A stretch of 64,000 bases of DNA, taken from NCBI RefSeq assembly GCF_040939305.1, contig NZ_CP162511.1, forward strand, positions 2,604,001 to 2,668,000, written 5' to 3'. Each line of letters begins with the position of its first letter. Position 1 is the stretch's first letter. Position numbers and translations under genes: made by a program. A model generated the notes under the pieces. It was not told where the DNA came from and did not search any database. It worked only from the letters and a program-made list of their open reading frames with translations. Positions 35,439 through 43,407 of the stretch are shown one piece after another. The stretch is from Herbiconiux sp. A18JL235. GTDB taxonomy: Bacteria; Actinomycetota; Actinomycetes; Actinomycetales; Microbacteriaceae.

Positions 35439-36437
35439 TCAGTACCAGTTGACCGACTGCGAGTGCGACCATGCCGAGCAGGGCGTGCCGTACCCGCGGG
35501 CGATGTAGCCGAGCCCCCACGAGATCTGGGTGACGGCGTTCGTCGCCCAGTCGTCGGCGATCGAGGCCATCTTGCTGCCGGGGAGCGACTGAGGGATGCC
35601 GTAGGCACCGCTCGAGGCGTTCTCGGCCTGGTAGCGCCAGCCCGACTCCTTGGTCCAGAGCGAGTCGAGGCACTGGAACTGGTCGGCGCCCCAGCCGTAC
35701 TGCTCTGCCGCCATGTCGGCGGCGACGGCGCGGGCACCGTCGGGGGTGTTGGCGGCAGCGAGGCGCTCGGCCTCTGCCGCTGCGGCGGCGGCGGCCGCAG
35801 CGGCCTCCGCGGCCGCGGCGTCGGCTGCCGCCTTGTCGACAGCCGCCACCTGGGCCTTGGCGGCGCTGGTCGCCGTGGTCGCGGTGTTGGTGAGGCTCTG
35901 CACGGTGGTGGTGTCGAGGTAGCGGTAGTTCGCGAGTGCCGCGACGCTCGACACCAGGGTCTGCGTGTCGACCTTGCCCTTCGCCGCCTGCAGCACCGTG
36001 TTGGCTTCGGCGAGGGTGACCGCGGCGCGCTCGTCGGCGCGATCGGCGGTGCGGGTGAACAGAGGGTCAGACGGGGCCTTCGCTGTCGCAGCGGCGACGG
36101 GGGGCGCAGTGGCGACGGTCGAGGCGATGACGCCGGTGGGGGTCGCGGCGTTCGCGATCGACGGATGCGCGAACCCGGCGAGCGTCACCAGCAGGCCCGC
36201 GGCGGCGATGCCTGCCACCGGGGCGACCACCGCCCGCGAGCGCGAGCGACGGTGTCGCCTGAGCTCCCGCCGCGTGGCGGGGCGCGGCGGCTCGGTCGCC
36301 GTGGGGAGGGTGATGATCGCGCCCGTGTCGGTGATCACGGGCAGGAGGCCGGTGTAGCCGGCGAGGACTTCGCGGGGGGCGCCGGTGTCGGGCGAGTCGG
36401 TGCGGGTCTCGGGTCGTGCGTCGTGCTGATCGTGCAT
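35439..36437 (-). CDS. Secreted lytic transglycosylase-like protein
   Basis: The 332-residue product has a polar N-terminal tail of about 75 residues, a signal/anchor helix (about 75-97, ending near NAATP), an Ala-rich coiled coil (about 180-230) and a C-terminal domain of about 95 residues. The latter, with AAEQYGWGADQFQCLDSLWTKESGW and GAYGIPQSLPG, matches the aggregation-promoting-factor/transglycosylase-like domain of actinobacterial cell-wall enzymes, with the catalytic Glu in KESGW. It should cleave peptidoglycan glycan strands. The ATG at 36437 was chosen; a TTG three codons earlier is possible. It has a long leader. Confidence 0.85.
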   Translation of the reverse strand: MHDQHDARPETRTDSPDTGAPREVLAGYTGLLPVITDTGAIITLPTATEPPRPATRRELRRHRRSRSRAVVAPVAGIAAAGLLVTLAGFAHPSIANAATPTGVIASTVATAPPVAAATAKAPSDPLFTRTADRADERAAVTLAEANTVLQAAKGKVDTQTLVSSVAALANYRYLDTTTVQSLTNTATTATSAAKAQVAAVDKAAADAAAAEAAAAAAAAAAEAERLAAANTPDGARAVAADMAAEQYGWGADQFQCLDSLWTKESGWRYQAENASSGAYGIPQSLPGSKMASIADDWATNAVTQISWGLGYIARGYGTPCSAWSHSQSVNWY

Positions 36438-36709
36438 GGTGTCCAATGGTTCAGCCGGGGAACGCGAACGCTGCTGCGCTCGATCCGTTCCTGCCCTGGT
36501 CGCACCGAGGCAGGGTGGGCCCCGGCGGGCGCGACGGACGAACGGGCCCGGGGAGCCCGTCGGATGCCGCGCGGCAAGTGGCGGTGACGGTCGATGTCGC
36601 CTCGCGCGGAACCCTCAGGCTCTCGCGCGGACTGGTGAAGCAGCAAGTATGCGCAGCCGACCTGGGAGAAATCTCCATGCACCGTAATGAGACGGCCTGC
36701 GTCTCGGGT
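36438..36709 (-). promoter_or_regulatory. Long structured leader and promoter region of the lytic transglycosylase
   Basis: The 272-base gap holds no gene. CATACT (36646-36651) on the minus strand is a candidate -10, which would give a leader near 200 bases. The palindrome GGAGAAATCTCC (36665-36676) lies just upstream, where an activator or repressor might bind. Several G/C-rich hairpins can form in the leader. I could not match it to the c-di-AMP riboswitch often found before such genes. Confidence 0.35.
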
Positions 36710-37150
36710 TCAGAGGGTCGGGTCTTGCGGCCAGACGTAGGGAAGATCGGCGGGTGTGCCGGGAAACACAGGGGTGTAGAACTCCGGGTCTTTGCGCAGC
36801 AGGTTGGAACGGTGACTGCGGTGGAACTCCTCGTCGCCGAACCAGGGCGGCAGCTCGAGCGCCGACTCGTCGAGGGCGTCGACCTCGGGGGCGAAGGCGA
36901 GCACCTGGGGACGCACGGTGTCGGCGTGACCCCGGGCGATCCACTCGTCGCAGGTGACGAGTGAGTACTTCGTGAGCGCCGGGAGGAAGCCGCGCCACAT
37001 GCGCGCCGCGGGGTGGTTGCGCCAGCCGTAGCCCGGCACGGTGAGCGCCCGCAGCACCTGCAACGCCTCCACCCGCTGCTTGCCGAGCCGCGCCCGGTCG
37101 AGCACGGCGGCGCTCCCGGCGAACGAGGCGAAGGGGAGGAACGTCTGCAT
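36710..37150 (-). CDS. MSMEG_6728-family protein (Pyr_excise-like)
   Basis: The 146-residue product opens MQTFLPFASFAGSAAVLDRARLG and continues KQRVEALQVLRALTVPGYGWRNHP, the highly conserved front of the MSMEG_6728 family, which belongs to the pyrimidine-dimer DNA glycosylase (Pyr_excise) superfamily. The related T4 endonuclease V uses its N-terminal amine and a Glu; activity of the bacterial family has not, to my knowledge, been settled. The start was chosen at MQTF because TACGGT lies seven bases upstream and family members begin there. It is divergent from nnrE. Confidence 0.85.
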   Translation of the reverse strand: MQTFLPFASFAGSAAVLDRARLGKQRVEALQVLRALTVPGYGWRNHPAARMWRGFLPALTKYSLVTCDEWIARGHADTVRPQVLAFAPEVDALDESALELPPWFGDEEFHRSHRSNLLRKDPEFYTPVFPGTPADLPYVWPQDPTL

Positions 37151-37157
37151 GCCGTCG

Positions 37158-37163
37158 ACCGTA
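37158..37163 (-). promoter_or_regulatory. -10 element, leaderless type
   Basis: TACGGT on the minus strand ends seven bases before the ATG at 37150. Confidence 0.55.
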
Positions 37164-37221
37164 CGCCGGAGCGCCTCGGCCCGCCGGTTGCGGCGACGGA
37201 TGCTGCAGCCCACGATGGAGC

Positions 37222-38139
37222 ATGCGCATCGGTTACACCGCCCAGCAGGTTCGCGACGCCGAGGCGTCCCATCTCGCCGCGGGCGAGCCGCTCATGGAGC
37301 GCGCCTCGCACGGATTGGCGGTGCGCATCCGGGAGCTCATCGAGGCGCGCGAGCGCACCCTCGGAACCCTTGCGGCCCCCGGTGGCCGCGTGCTGCTGCT
37401 CGTCGGCTCGGGCGACAACGGCGGCGACGCGCTCTTCGCCGGCGCCGAGCTCGCGGCCGGAGGCTCGGAGGTGCTCGCGGTGCTCACGGGCGACCACGCC
37501 CACGAGCAGGGACTCGCCGCCGCGCGGGATGCCGGGGTGCACGTGATGGCCCACGACCCCGGAATGGTCGCAGAGAGTGTCGCCATTTTGTGGAATGGGA
37601 GCACTGTGCGCGACCACGACGAGGTGCCCGACGTGATCGTCGACGGCATCGTGGGGACGGGCGCCTCGGCGGGCCTGCGCGGCAGGGCGCACGAGATCGT
37701 CGAGGCGCCCGACGTGATCGTCGACGGCATCGTGGGGACGGGCGCCTCGGCGGGCCTGCGCGGCAGGGCGCACGAGATCGTCGAGGCGCTGCTGCCGCAG
37801 GTGCTCCCGGGCGGCGGACCTCAGGAGACCGGGGCGGGGCGTGAGCTCGCCGGCGCCGGCGTGCTCGAGCCCGCCGTCACCTCGGCATTGCTCTCGGTGG
37901 CGCCGGCCGAGCGGGTTCCGGCGGTGGTCGCCGTCGACCTGCCGAGCGGCATCGACCCCGACACCGGCGAGACCGCCGACGACGTCGTGCTGCCGGCCTC
38001 GCTCACGATCACCTTCGGCGGCGTGAAGGCAGGCCTCCTGCGCGGGCGTGGCGCCGAGCTGGCAGGCGAGATCGTGCTGGTACCCATCGGGATCGAAGAC
38101 GACCTCGCCGCCCTCAGCCCCGCGATCGTGCTGGCCTAG
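37222..38139 (+). CDS. nnrE: NAD(P)H-hydrate epimerase with internal duplication
   Basis: The 305-residue product is a YjeF_N domain protein that interconverts R and S forms of damaged NADHX and NADPHX so that a dehydratase can repair them. GSGDNGGDALFAGAEL (about residue 65) and VVAVDLPSGIDPDTG (about 225) are the family motifs, and TITFGGVKAG closes the fold. The conserved strand-loop DGIVGTGASAGLRGRA occurs twice in a row because 81 bases are exactly repeated. The dehydratase domain (NnrD) that is often fused or adjacent is absent. The duplicated 27 residues may disturb the fold. Confidence 0.88.
   Translation: MRIGYTAQQVRDAEASHLAAGEPLMERASHGLAVRIRELIEARERTLGTLAAPGGRVLLLVGSGDNGGDALFAGAELAAGGSEVLAVLTGDHAHEQGLAAARDAGVHVMAHDPGMVAESVAILWNGSTVRDHDEVPDVIVDGIVGTGASAGLRGRAHEIVEAPDVIVDGIVGTGASAGLRGRAHEIVEALLPQVLPGGGPQETGAGRELAGAGVLEPAVTSALLSVAPAERVPAVVAVDLPSGIDPDTGETADDVVLPASLTITFGGVKAGLLRGRGAELAGEIVLVPIGIEDDLAALSPAIVLA
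37626..37787 (+). repeat. Exact 81-bp tandem duplication inside nnrE
   Basis: Bases 37626-37706 and 37707-37787 are identical and add 27 codons in frame. The repeated segment encodes DVIVDGIVGTGASAGLRG and the following helix, a single conserved motif in normal family members. Confidence 0.95.
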
Positions 38140-38149
38140 GCTTCAGGCC
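38133..38149. terminator. Small bidirectional hairpin between nnrE and the antiporter
   Basis: GGCCT and AGGCC surround a seven-base loop and cover both convergent stop codons, which are only three bases apart. Confidence 0.35.
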
Positions 38150-39324
38150 CGAGACGCGAGCCGCTGCCGCCGCACCGCCTGCTTGAACCATGCCGAATCG
38201 GGAATGCGCGCGAGGAAGGGCCCCACGACCACGGTGATGAGCACGTAGGCCGTGGCGAGTGGTGCGAGCCGCGGCTCCACCCCGGCGCCCACCGCGAGTC
38301 CGGCGATGACGATGGAGAACTCGCCGCGTGGTGTGAGGGCGAGGCCCGCGCGCCAGCGCCCGGGCACCCCGATGCCGTTGCGGCGGGCGGCGAGATACCC
38401 GGTCGCGGTCTTGGTGGCCAGGGTCAAGGCGGCCAGCAGAGCAGCGGGAACGAGCATCGAGAGCAGTTCCCGCGCATCCGTCGCCAACCCGAAGAACACG
38501 AAGAACACCGCGGCGAACAGGTCGCGCAGCGGAGTGAGCACCTGGCTCGCCTGATGCGCGACGCGGCCGGAGAGAGCGATGCCCACGAGGAACGCGCCCA
38601 CCGCCGACGAGACGTTGACCTCGGCGGCGAGCCCGGCGACGAGCATGGTGAGGCCGAGCACGCCGAGCAGCAGCGGCTCGGGATGCTCGGGGGTGAAGAT
38701 GCGCGAGATGACGCTGCCGAAGCGCAGCGCCACGAACAGGATGACGGCCACCACCGCCACGGCGACGGCCACCGCGACCGCTCCCTGGAGGAGGCTCACC
38801 CCCACCACGAGCGCGGCCAGGATGGGCAGGTAGAACGCCATGGCGAGATCTTCGATGACGAGGATGGCCAGCACCACCGGGGTCTCCCGGTTGCTGAGTC
38901 GCCCGAGGTCGCGCAGCACCTTCGCCACGACCCCCGACGACGACACCCAGGTGATGCCGGCCAGCGCCACCGCCGCCACCGGGCCCCAGCCGAGCACGAG
39001 TGCGACGAGCGCGCCCGGAACGGCGTTCAGCGCCGCGTCGAGAAGGCCCGCCGCCTTCGACTGCCTGAGGTTCGCGAACAGCTCCTGGGCGGTGTACTCG
39101 AGACCGAGCAGGGCGAGCAGGAGGATGACGCCGATCTCCGAGCCCACCTCGAAGAAGTCCTCGCTGGCGTCGAAGGGGACGAATCCACCCTCGCCGAAGA
39201 GCAGGCCGACGACGAGGTAGAACGGGATGGGCGAGATGCCGATGCGCAGAGCCAGACGACCGAGCAGACTCATTCCGAGCAGCAGAGCGCCGACCTCGAT
39301 CAGGATCAGCGTCGTCTGGTGCAT
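38143..39324 (-). CDS. CPA2-type cation:proton antiporter (KhtU-like)
   Basis: The 393-residue product has about 12 helices of the monovalent cation:proton antiporter-2 family. The conserved unwound-helix regions are seen in LALLGLEYTAQELFANLRQS, ITWVSSSGVVAKVLRDLG and VIEDLAMAFYLP, the latter carrying the ion-binding acidic residue. TPRGEFSIVIAGLAVG is typical of the C-terminal half. The TrkA-C protein encoded seven bases upstream is its likely regulatory subunit, as in Bacillus KhtTU, suggesting K+ efflux in exchange for H+. Confidence 0.9.
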   Translation of the reverse strand: MHQTTLILIEVGALLLGMSLLGRLALRIGISPIPFYLVVGLLFGEGGFVPFDASEDFFEVGSEIGVILLLALLGLEYTAQELFANLRQSKAAGLLDAALNAVPGALVALVLGWGPVAAVALAGITWVSSSGVVAKVLRDLGRLSNRETPVVLAILVIEDLAMAFYLPILAALVVGVSLLQGAVAVAVAVAVVAVILFVALRFGSVISRIFTPEHPEPLLLGVLGLTMLVAGLAAEVNVSSAVGAFLVGIALSGRVAHQASQVLTPLRDLFAAVFFVFFGLATDARELLSMLVPAALLAALTLATKTATGYLAARRNGIGVPGRWRAGLALTPRGEFSIVIAGLAVGAGVEPRLAPLATAYVLITVVVGPFLARIPDSAWFKQAVRRQRLASRA

Positions 39325-39331
39325 GGGCCCG

Positions 39332-39826
39332 TCAGTCCGGCCCGTCGGCCACGATGCGCGCCAGGTGGTCGAGGCCCTCCCTGATGCCGACGGCGACGAT
39401 GACGTCGCCCGGCCGGAGCACCTCGGCGGGAGTCGGCGACGGGATGACCGTGACGCCGCGCACGATCGCCACGATCGACACCCGCGTGCGGGTGCGCGCC
39501 TTCGTGTCGCCGAGCGGGCGGTTGAGGTAGGGCGAGTCGGTCGGCAGCGACAGCTGCTCGGTGTACAGCCCCGCGGCGTCGCCGGCGAGACTGGTGAGCC
39601 GCGACATCGTCACCGAGCTGCCGAGCAGGTCGGCGAGCGCCGCCGCCTCGTCGTCGCTCAACGGGACGGAGTCGCTCGACGAATCGGGGTCGTCGACGTC
39701 GAACAGGGCGAGATCGCGCTCGCCGTCGCGGTGCGACACCACGCTCAGCCGCCGGCCGCTCTCGGTCAGCAGGTCGTGCCGCACGCCGATCCCCGGCAGG
39801 TCGACCTTCTCGATGCGCACGCTCAC
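39332..39826 (-). CDS. TrkA-C domain potassium/proton antiporter subunit (KhtT-like)
   Basis: The 164-residue product has an N-terminal module of about 70 residues (VSVRIEKVDLPGIGVRHDLLTE) and a C-terminal TrkA-C (RCK-C) domain (about 85-162, with PLGDTKARTRTRVSIVAIVRG and LRPGDVIVAVG). KhtT proteins bind small ligands such as c-di-AMP or sense pH and gate the KhtU antiporter; the adjacent gene fits. The start is GTG with TACCGT seven bases upstream, which suggests a leaderless message. Longer in-frame starts upstream overlap the permease gene antisense region and are rejected. Confidence 0.85.
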   Translation of the reverse strand: MSVRIEKVDLPGIGVRHDLLTESGRRLSVVSHRDGERDLALFDVDDPDSSSDSVPLSDDEAAALADLLGSSVTMSRLTSLAGDAAGLYTEQLSLPTDSPYLNRPLGDTKARTRTRVSIVAIVRGVTVIPSPTPAEVLRPGDVIVAVGIREGLDHLARIVADGPD

Positions 39827-39833
39827 GAGGCCC

Positions 39834-39839
39834 ACGGTA
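39834..39839 (-). promoter_or_regulatory. -10 element, leaderless type, before a GTG start
   Basis: TACCGT on the minus strand ends seven bases before the GTG at 39826. Confidence 0.5.
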
Positions 39840-39879
39840 GCACTGAGGGCCTCGCCCGCCCCATGGCCGGATCGTCGCG

Positions 39880-41058
39880 CTACGGACGAATCGCGGCCGG
39901 CGGCTGCGTGCGAGCCTGCCGCGCCTTCTGCGCGCTCTTCTGCTGTTTCTCGCGACGCTTGCGCGCCGTACGCTGCTCGCGGGTCTCGGGCGGCGGCGCC
40001 TCCTTGTCCCATACCTTCACGATCGACCACGCGACGGCGGCGATCGGCACCGACAGCACGGCGCCGATGATCCCCCCGAGGATGGTGCCCGCGGTCAGCG
40101 CCACCAGGATGACGAGCGGGTGCAGCTTCAGTGACTGCGCCATCACCACCGGCTGCAGGAAGTTGCCCTCGAGCTGATTCACCGCGATCACGATGCCCAC
40201 GACGATGAGCGCGACCACCGGGCCGTTCGCGACGAGGGCGACGAGCGCCGCCAGCACGCCGGCGAGGGTGGCGCCGACGATCGGGATGAACGCGCCGATG
40301 AACACGATGATGGCCAGCGGGAGCGCCAGCGGCACGCCCAGCACCGCGAGCCCGATGCCGATGGCGGCGGCGTCGACGAAGGCGATCACGGCGGTGCCGC
40401 GCACGTAGCCGCCGAACACGCCCACCGCGGTGCGGCCGATGCGCTCGCCGCGCGCGTGCCGGTGCCCGCTGAAGGGCTTCAGCAGGAACGCCCAGATGGC
40501 GGGTCCGTCTTTGATGAAGAAGAACAGGATGACGATCATCAGCACCGCACCCGTGATGACCTCGCCGGCCGCGGAGACCCCGGCGAGAGCGCCCGAGCCG
40601 AACTGGCTGCTGGTGAGGAAGCCGAGCACCGCGTCGCGAGCCCCGTCGATCTGCGCCTGATCGATCTCGAACGGCAGCCCGGACACGAACCCGTGCAGGT
40701 CGTCGATGCCCTGGGCGGCGGAGTCTCCGAGCGCGCTCCATTGCCCGCGCACGGCGAACACGATGAGGGTGATCACCCCGCCTACCATCACCAGCGCCGT
40801 CAGCAGGGTGATCCAGGTGGCGACCATCGACGAGAGGCCGCGCCGCCGCAGCCACGCCATCACGGGGTGCACGGCCGAGGCGAGGATGAGGGCGATCAGC
40901 ACCGGGATGACCACGAGCTTCAGCTGCACCAGCGCGAACACGATGCCCACCGCGAGCACGAGCACGACGGTGATCTGCAGGCTCCGGATGCTCAGGTGGC
41001 CGAGCCGGTCGGTCAGCAGGGAACGCAGCGAGGGTTGCGGTGGGGTGTCGGCGGCCAT
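39880..41058 (-). CDS. AI-2E family transporter (TqsA/PerM type)
   Basis: The 392-residue product has about eight helices of the AI-2E family. GYVRGTAVIAFVDAAAIGIGL, FIGAFIPIVGATLAGVLAAL and NQLEGNFLQPVVMAQSLKLHP are the family signatures. Some members are Na+(Li+)/H+ antiporters and some export autoinducer-2, so the substrate is open. The C-terminal 45 residues are highly basic (REQRTARKRREKQQ). CAGGGT six bases before the ATG is a weak -10. Confidence 0.88.
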   Translation of the reverse strand: MAADTPPQPSLRSLLTDRLGHLSIRSLQITVVLVLAVGIVFALVQLKLVVIPVLIALILASAVHPVMAWLRRRGLSSMVATWITLLTALVMVGGVITLIVFAVRGQWSALGDSAAQGIDDLHGFVSGLPFEIDQAQIDGARDAVLGFLTSSQFGSGALAGVSAAGEVITGAVLMIVILFFFIKDGPAIWAFLLKPFSGHRHARGERIGRTAVGVFGGYVRGTAVIAFVDAAAIGIGLAVLGVPLALPLAIIVFIGAFIPIVGATLAGVLAALVALVANGPVVALIVVGIVIAVNQLEGNFLQPVVMAQSLKLHPLVILVALTAGTILGGIIGAVLSVPIAAVAWSIVKVWDKEAPPPETREQRTARKRREKQQKSAQKARQARTQPPAAIRP

Positions 41059-41154
41059 GCGACAACCCTGACACGCACTCCCCCGTTCCGCCCGTCCGGA
41101 CCTCCGGGCGCAAGGCCCTACCGCACCCGAGGCGAGGTGGAGCAGGATCGGAGC

Positions 41155-42228
41155 ATGACGCATCCGCAGCTGCCCTCCCCGATGCTGGCCAAAGCCGTCG
41201 ACACCGTGCCCGACCCTTCCAGGGTCGACGGCGGGCTGTCGTACGAGCCCAAGTGGGACGGTTTCCGCGGCATCGTCTCGTTCGACGGCGAGACGGTCGA
41301 GATCGGCAGCCGTGGATCGAAGCCGCTCACCCGCTACTTCCCCGAGCTCACCACGGCCCTCGCCGAGCTGCTCCCCGCACCCTGTGTGCTCGATGGCGAA
41401 GTGGTGGTGGCCATCGGTGAGCCGGGCGCGCAGCGGCTCGACTGGGAGGCGTTGTCACAGCGCATCCACCCGGCTGCCTCCCGCGTGGCGAAGCTGGCCG
41501 CCGAGACCCCGGCCCTGTTCGTCGCCTTCGATCTGCTCTCCCTGATCGGCGACGAGCTGCTCGACCGGCCCTTCGGCGAGCGTCGCGCCGCCCTCGAGGG
41601 GTTCGCGAGCGACCTGCCCGCGCCCCTGCACGTCACCCGCACGACGCGCGACGTCGACATGGCGCGGCGCTGGCTCGACGAGTTCGAGGGCGCGGGACTC
41701 GACGGGGTCGTCGCGAAGCCTCTCGCGGCCTCCTACGCCCCGGGCAAGCGCACGCTGTTCAAGATCAAGCACCACCGCACCGCCGACGTCGTGGTGCTCG
41801 GCTACCGGGTGCACAAGAGCGGCTCGGGGGTGGGCTCGCTGCTCGTGGGCCTCTATGACGAGACGGATGCGGGCGACGGCGAGGGCGCATCCGCTCGGCT
41901 GCTCGGCGTGGGCGGCATCTCCGCGTTCAGCGACAAGCGCCGGCAGGAGCTCGTCGACGAGCTGGCTCCGCTCGTCGAACGCGACGAGAGCGGCGACGCG
42001 GTACTCGGCGAGGGCGAGCGCAACCGCTTCTCGTCGTCGAAGGACACCTCGTTCGTGAGGGTGCGCCCCGAGCGCGTGGTCGAGGTGCGGTACGACCAGA
42101 TGGAGGGGGCGCGGTTCAGGCACACCGTGCAGTTCGAGCGGTGGCGGCCCGATCGCGGCCCGCGCTCGTGCACCTTCGAGCAGCTCGACCTGCCGACGGC
42201 CTACGACCTCGGCGACGTGCTGGTCTGA
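41155..42228 (+). CDS. ligC: ATP-dependent DNA ligase (LigC type)
   Basis: The 357-residue product has an adenylation domain with the active Lys33 in EPKWDGFRG, motif III VAFDLL, motif IV LDGVVAKPL and motif V FKIKHHRTADVVVLG, followed by an OB fold to about residue 340. The length and sequence match the stand-alone LigC ligases of actinobacteria, which back up NHEJ and base excision repair. GGAG stands before the ATG. It faces a LigD-type polymerase gene across a 42-base gap. Confidence 0.9.
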   Translation: MTHPQLPSPMLAKAVDTVPDPSRVDGGLSYEPKWDGFRGIVSFDGETVEIGSRGSKPLTRYFPELTTALAELLPAPCVLDGEVVVAIGEPGAQRLDWEALSQRIHPAASRVAKLAAETPALFVAFDLLSLIGDELLDRPFGERRAALEGFASDLPAPLHVTRTTRDVDMARRWLDEFEGAGLDGVVAKPLAASYAPGKRTLFKIKHHRTADVVVLGYRVHKSGSGVGSLLVGLYDETDAGDGEGASARLLGVGGISAFSDKRRQELVDELAPLVERDESGDAVLGEGERNRFSSSKDTSFVRVRPERVVEVRYDQMEGARFRHTVQFERWRPDRGPRSCTFEQLDLPTAYDLGDVLV

Positions 42229-42270
42229 GCCGTCCCGACCACGCGCATCCGTCGGCTCGGTACGCCCCGG

Positions 42271-43299
42271 CTACTCCTCGGTCTTGCGGGCGCGGCTCGG
42301 CTGCACGCGGGGCGGCTCATCCGGCATCTTGGGGTAGTCGGGCGGGAACGGCAGCTCGCCGAGCCCCGACTCGAGGTCGCGGGCCCACCATGCGAGCAGG
42401 GTGTCGACGGTGCCGGGCTTCGCGCCCATTCCCGCCCACGGGTCGCCCGTCGTGGCGAGCCGGTCGGGAACGGTGAGCACGGTGAAGGCGGCGGGGTCGA
42501 CGGTCTCGAGCTCGTCCCAGGTGACCGGGGTCGAGACCGTCGCGGTGGGAAGCGCGCGGGGGCTGTACGCGCCCGCCATGGTGCGGTCGCGATTGGCCTG
42601 GTTGAAGTCGACGAAGATGCGCTCGCCGCGCTCCTCCTTCCACCAGTTCGTGGTGATCTGCTCGGGCATGCGCCGTTCGAGCTCACGGGCGGCGGCGATG
42701 ACGGCGTGCCGTACGTCGAGGAACTCGGCCGTGGGCTCGATCGGGGCGAAGACGTGCAGCCCGCGGTTGCCCGAGGTCTTCACGAAGGCCTCGAGCCCGG
42801 CCTCGGCGAGCACCTTGCGCAGCTCGAAGGCTGCAGGAACGGCGTCGGCGAAGTCGGTTCCAGGCTGCGGGTCGAGGTCGATGCGCAGCTGGTCGGGGAA
42901 GTCACTGGTCTCGGCCCGCGACGCCCAGGGGTGGAACACGACGGTGTTCATCTGCGCCGCCCACACCGCGGCGGCCGGCTCGTCGATGACGAGCTGCGGA
43001 TGCGCGCGAGCGCTCGGGTAGGTCACCGTCACCGCCCGCACGAAGTCGGGGGCTCCGCGGGGCGGGTTCTTCGAGAAGAACCACTCCCCGTCGACACCGT
43101 CGGGGAAGCGCTGCAGCGAGATGGGCCGATCGCCGTTCGCCTCGACGAACGCGGGGCCGACGGCGACGAGGTAGTTCACCAGGTCGAGCTTCGTGATGCC
43201 GAGCTCCGGCCAGAGCACCCGCGAGGGGCTCGACACCCGCATCTCCCGCACCACACCCTCGGGACCCTCGACCTGAACCGTCGTCGCCTCGCTCGCCAT
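42271..43299 (-). CDS. LigD-type primase-polymerase (NHEJ PolDom)
   Basis: The 342-residue product is the polymerase domain of LigD as a stand-alone protein. The catalytic Asp pair lies in RIDLDPQPG (about residue 143), and KTSGNRGLHVFAPI, VDFNQANRDRTMAGAYSPRA and ATVSTPVTWDELE are family motifs. Such enzymes add nucleotides, preferring ribonucleotides, at broken ends. It is convergent with LigC, the usual partner in actinobacteria. No Ku gene is in the window. TATCGT lies seven bases before the ATG. Confidence 0.92.
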   Translation of the reverse strand: MASEATTVQVEGPEGVVREMRVSSPSRVLWPELGITKLDLVNYLVAVGPAFVEANGDRPISLQRFPDGVDGEWFFSKNPPRGAPDFVRAVTVTYPSARAHPQLVIDEPAAAVWAAQMNTVVFHPWASRAETSDFPDQLRIDLDPQPGTDFADAVPAAFELRKVLAEAGLEAFVKTSGNRGLHVFAPIEPTAEFLDVRHAVIAAARELERRMPEQITTNWWKEERGERIFVDFNQANRDRTMAGAYSPRALPTATVSTPVTWDELETVDPAAFTVLTVPDRLATTGDPWAGMGAKPGTVDTLLAWWARDLESGLGELPFPPDYPKMPDEPPRVQPSRARKTEE

Positions 43300-43306
43300 G
43301 CGCCCC

Positions 43307-43312
43307 ACGATA
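43307..43312 (-). promoter_or_regulatory. -10 element, leaderless type
   Basis: TATCGT on the minus strand ends seven bases before the ATG at 43299. Confidence 0.55.
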
Positions 43313-43335
43313 CCCAGGACCACCCCCAGACGGCG

Positions 43336-43402
43336 CGAACGGTATGAGAATCCCGGGTTCGAGCCTGTGGGGGCCTCGGCGCCGCAATTCTCATACCGTT
43401 CG
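43336..43402. repeat. Intergenic inverted repeat, 16-bp perfect arms
   Basis: CGAACGGTATGAGAAT (43336-43351) and its exact complement (43387-43402) flank a 35-base G/C-rich centre. It lies between the flotillin stop and the LigD-type promoter, both minus-strand genes, and may be a terminator of flotillin or a dispersed element. Confidence 0.8.
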
Positions 43403-43407
43403 AACGG

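Noticed and set aside
36451..36468. AGCCGGGGAAC resembling part of a c-di-AMP riboswitch
   Set aside because: It is on the plus strand, pointing away from the transglycosylase gene, and the other conserved blocks are missing.
43352..43366. GGGTTCGAGCC resembling a tRNA T-arm
   Set aside because: No acceptor stem, D-arm or anticodon stem is found nearby; it lies in the centre of an inverted repeat.
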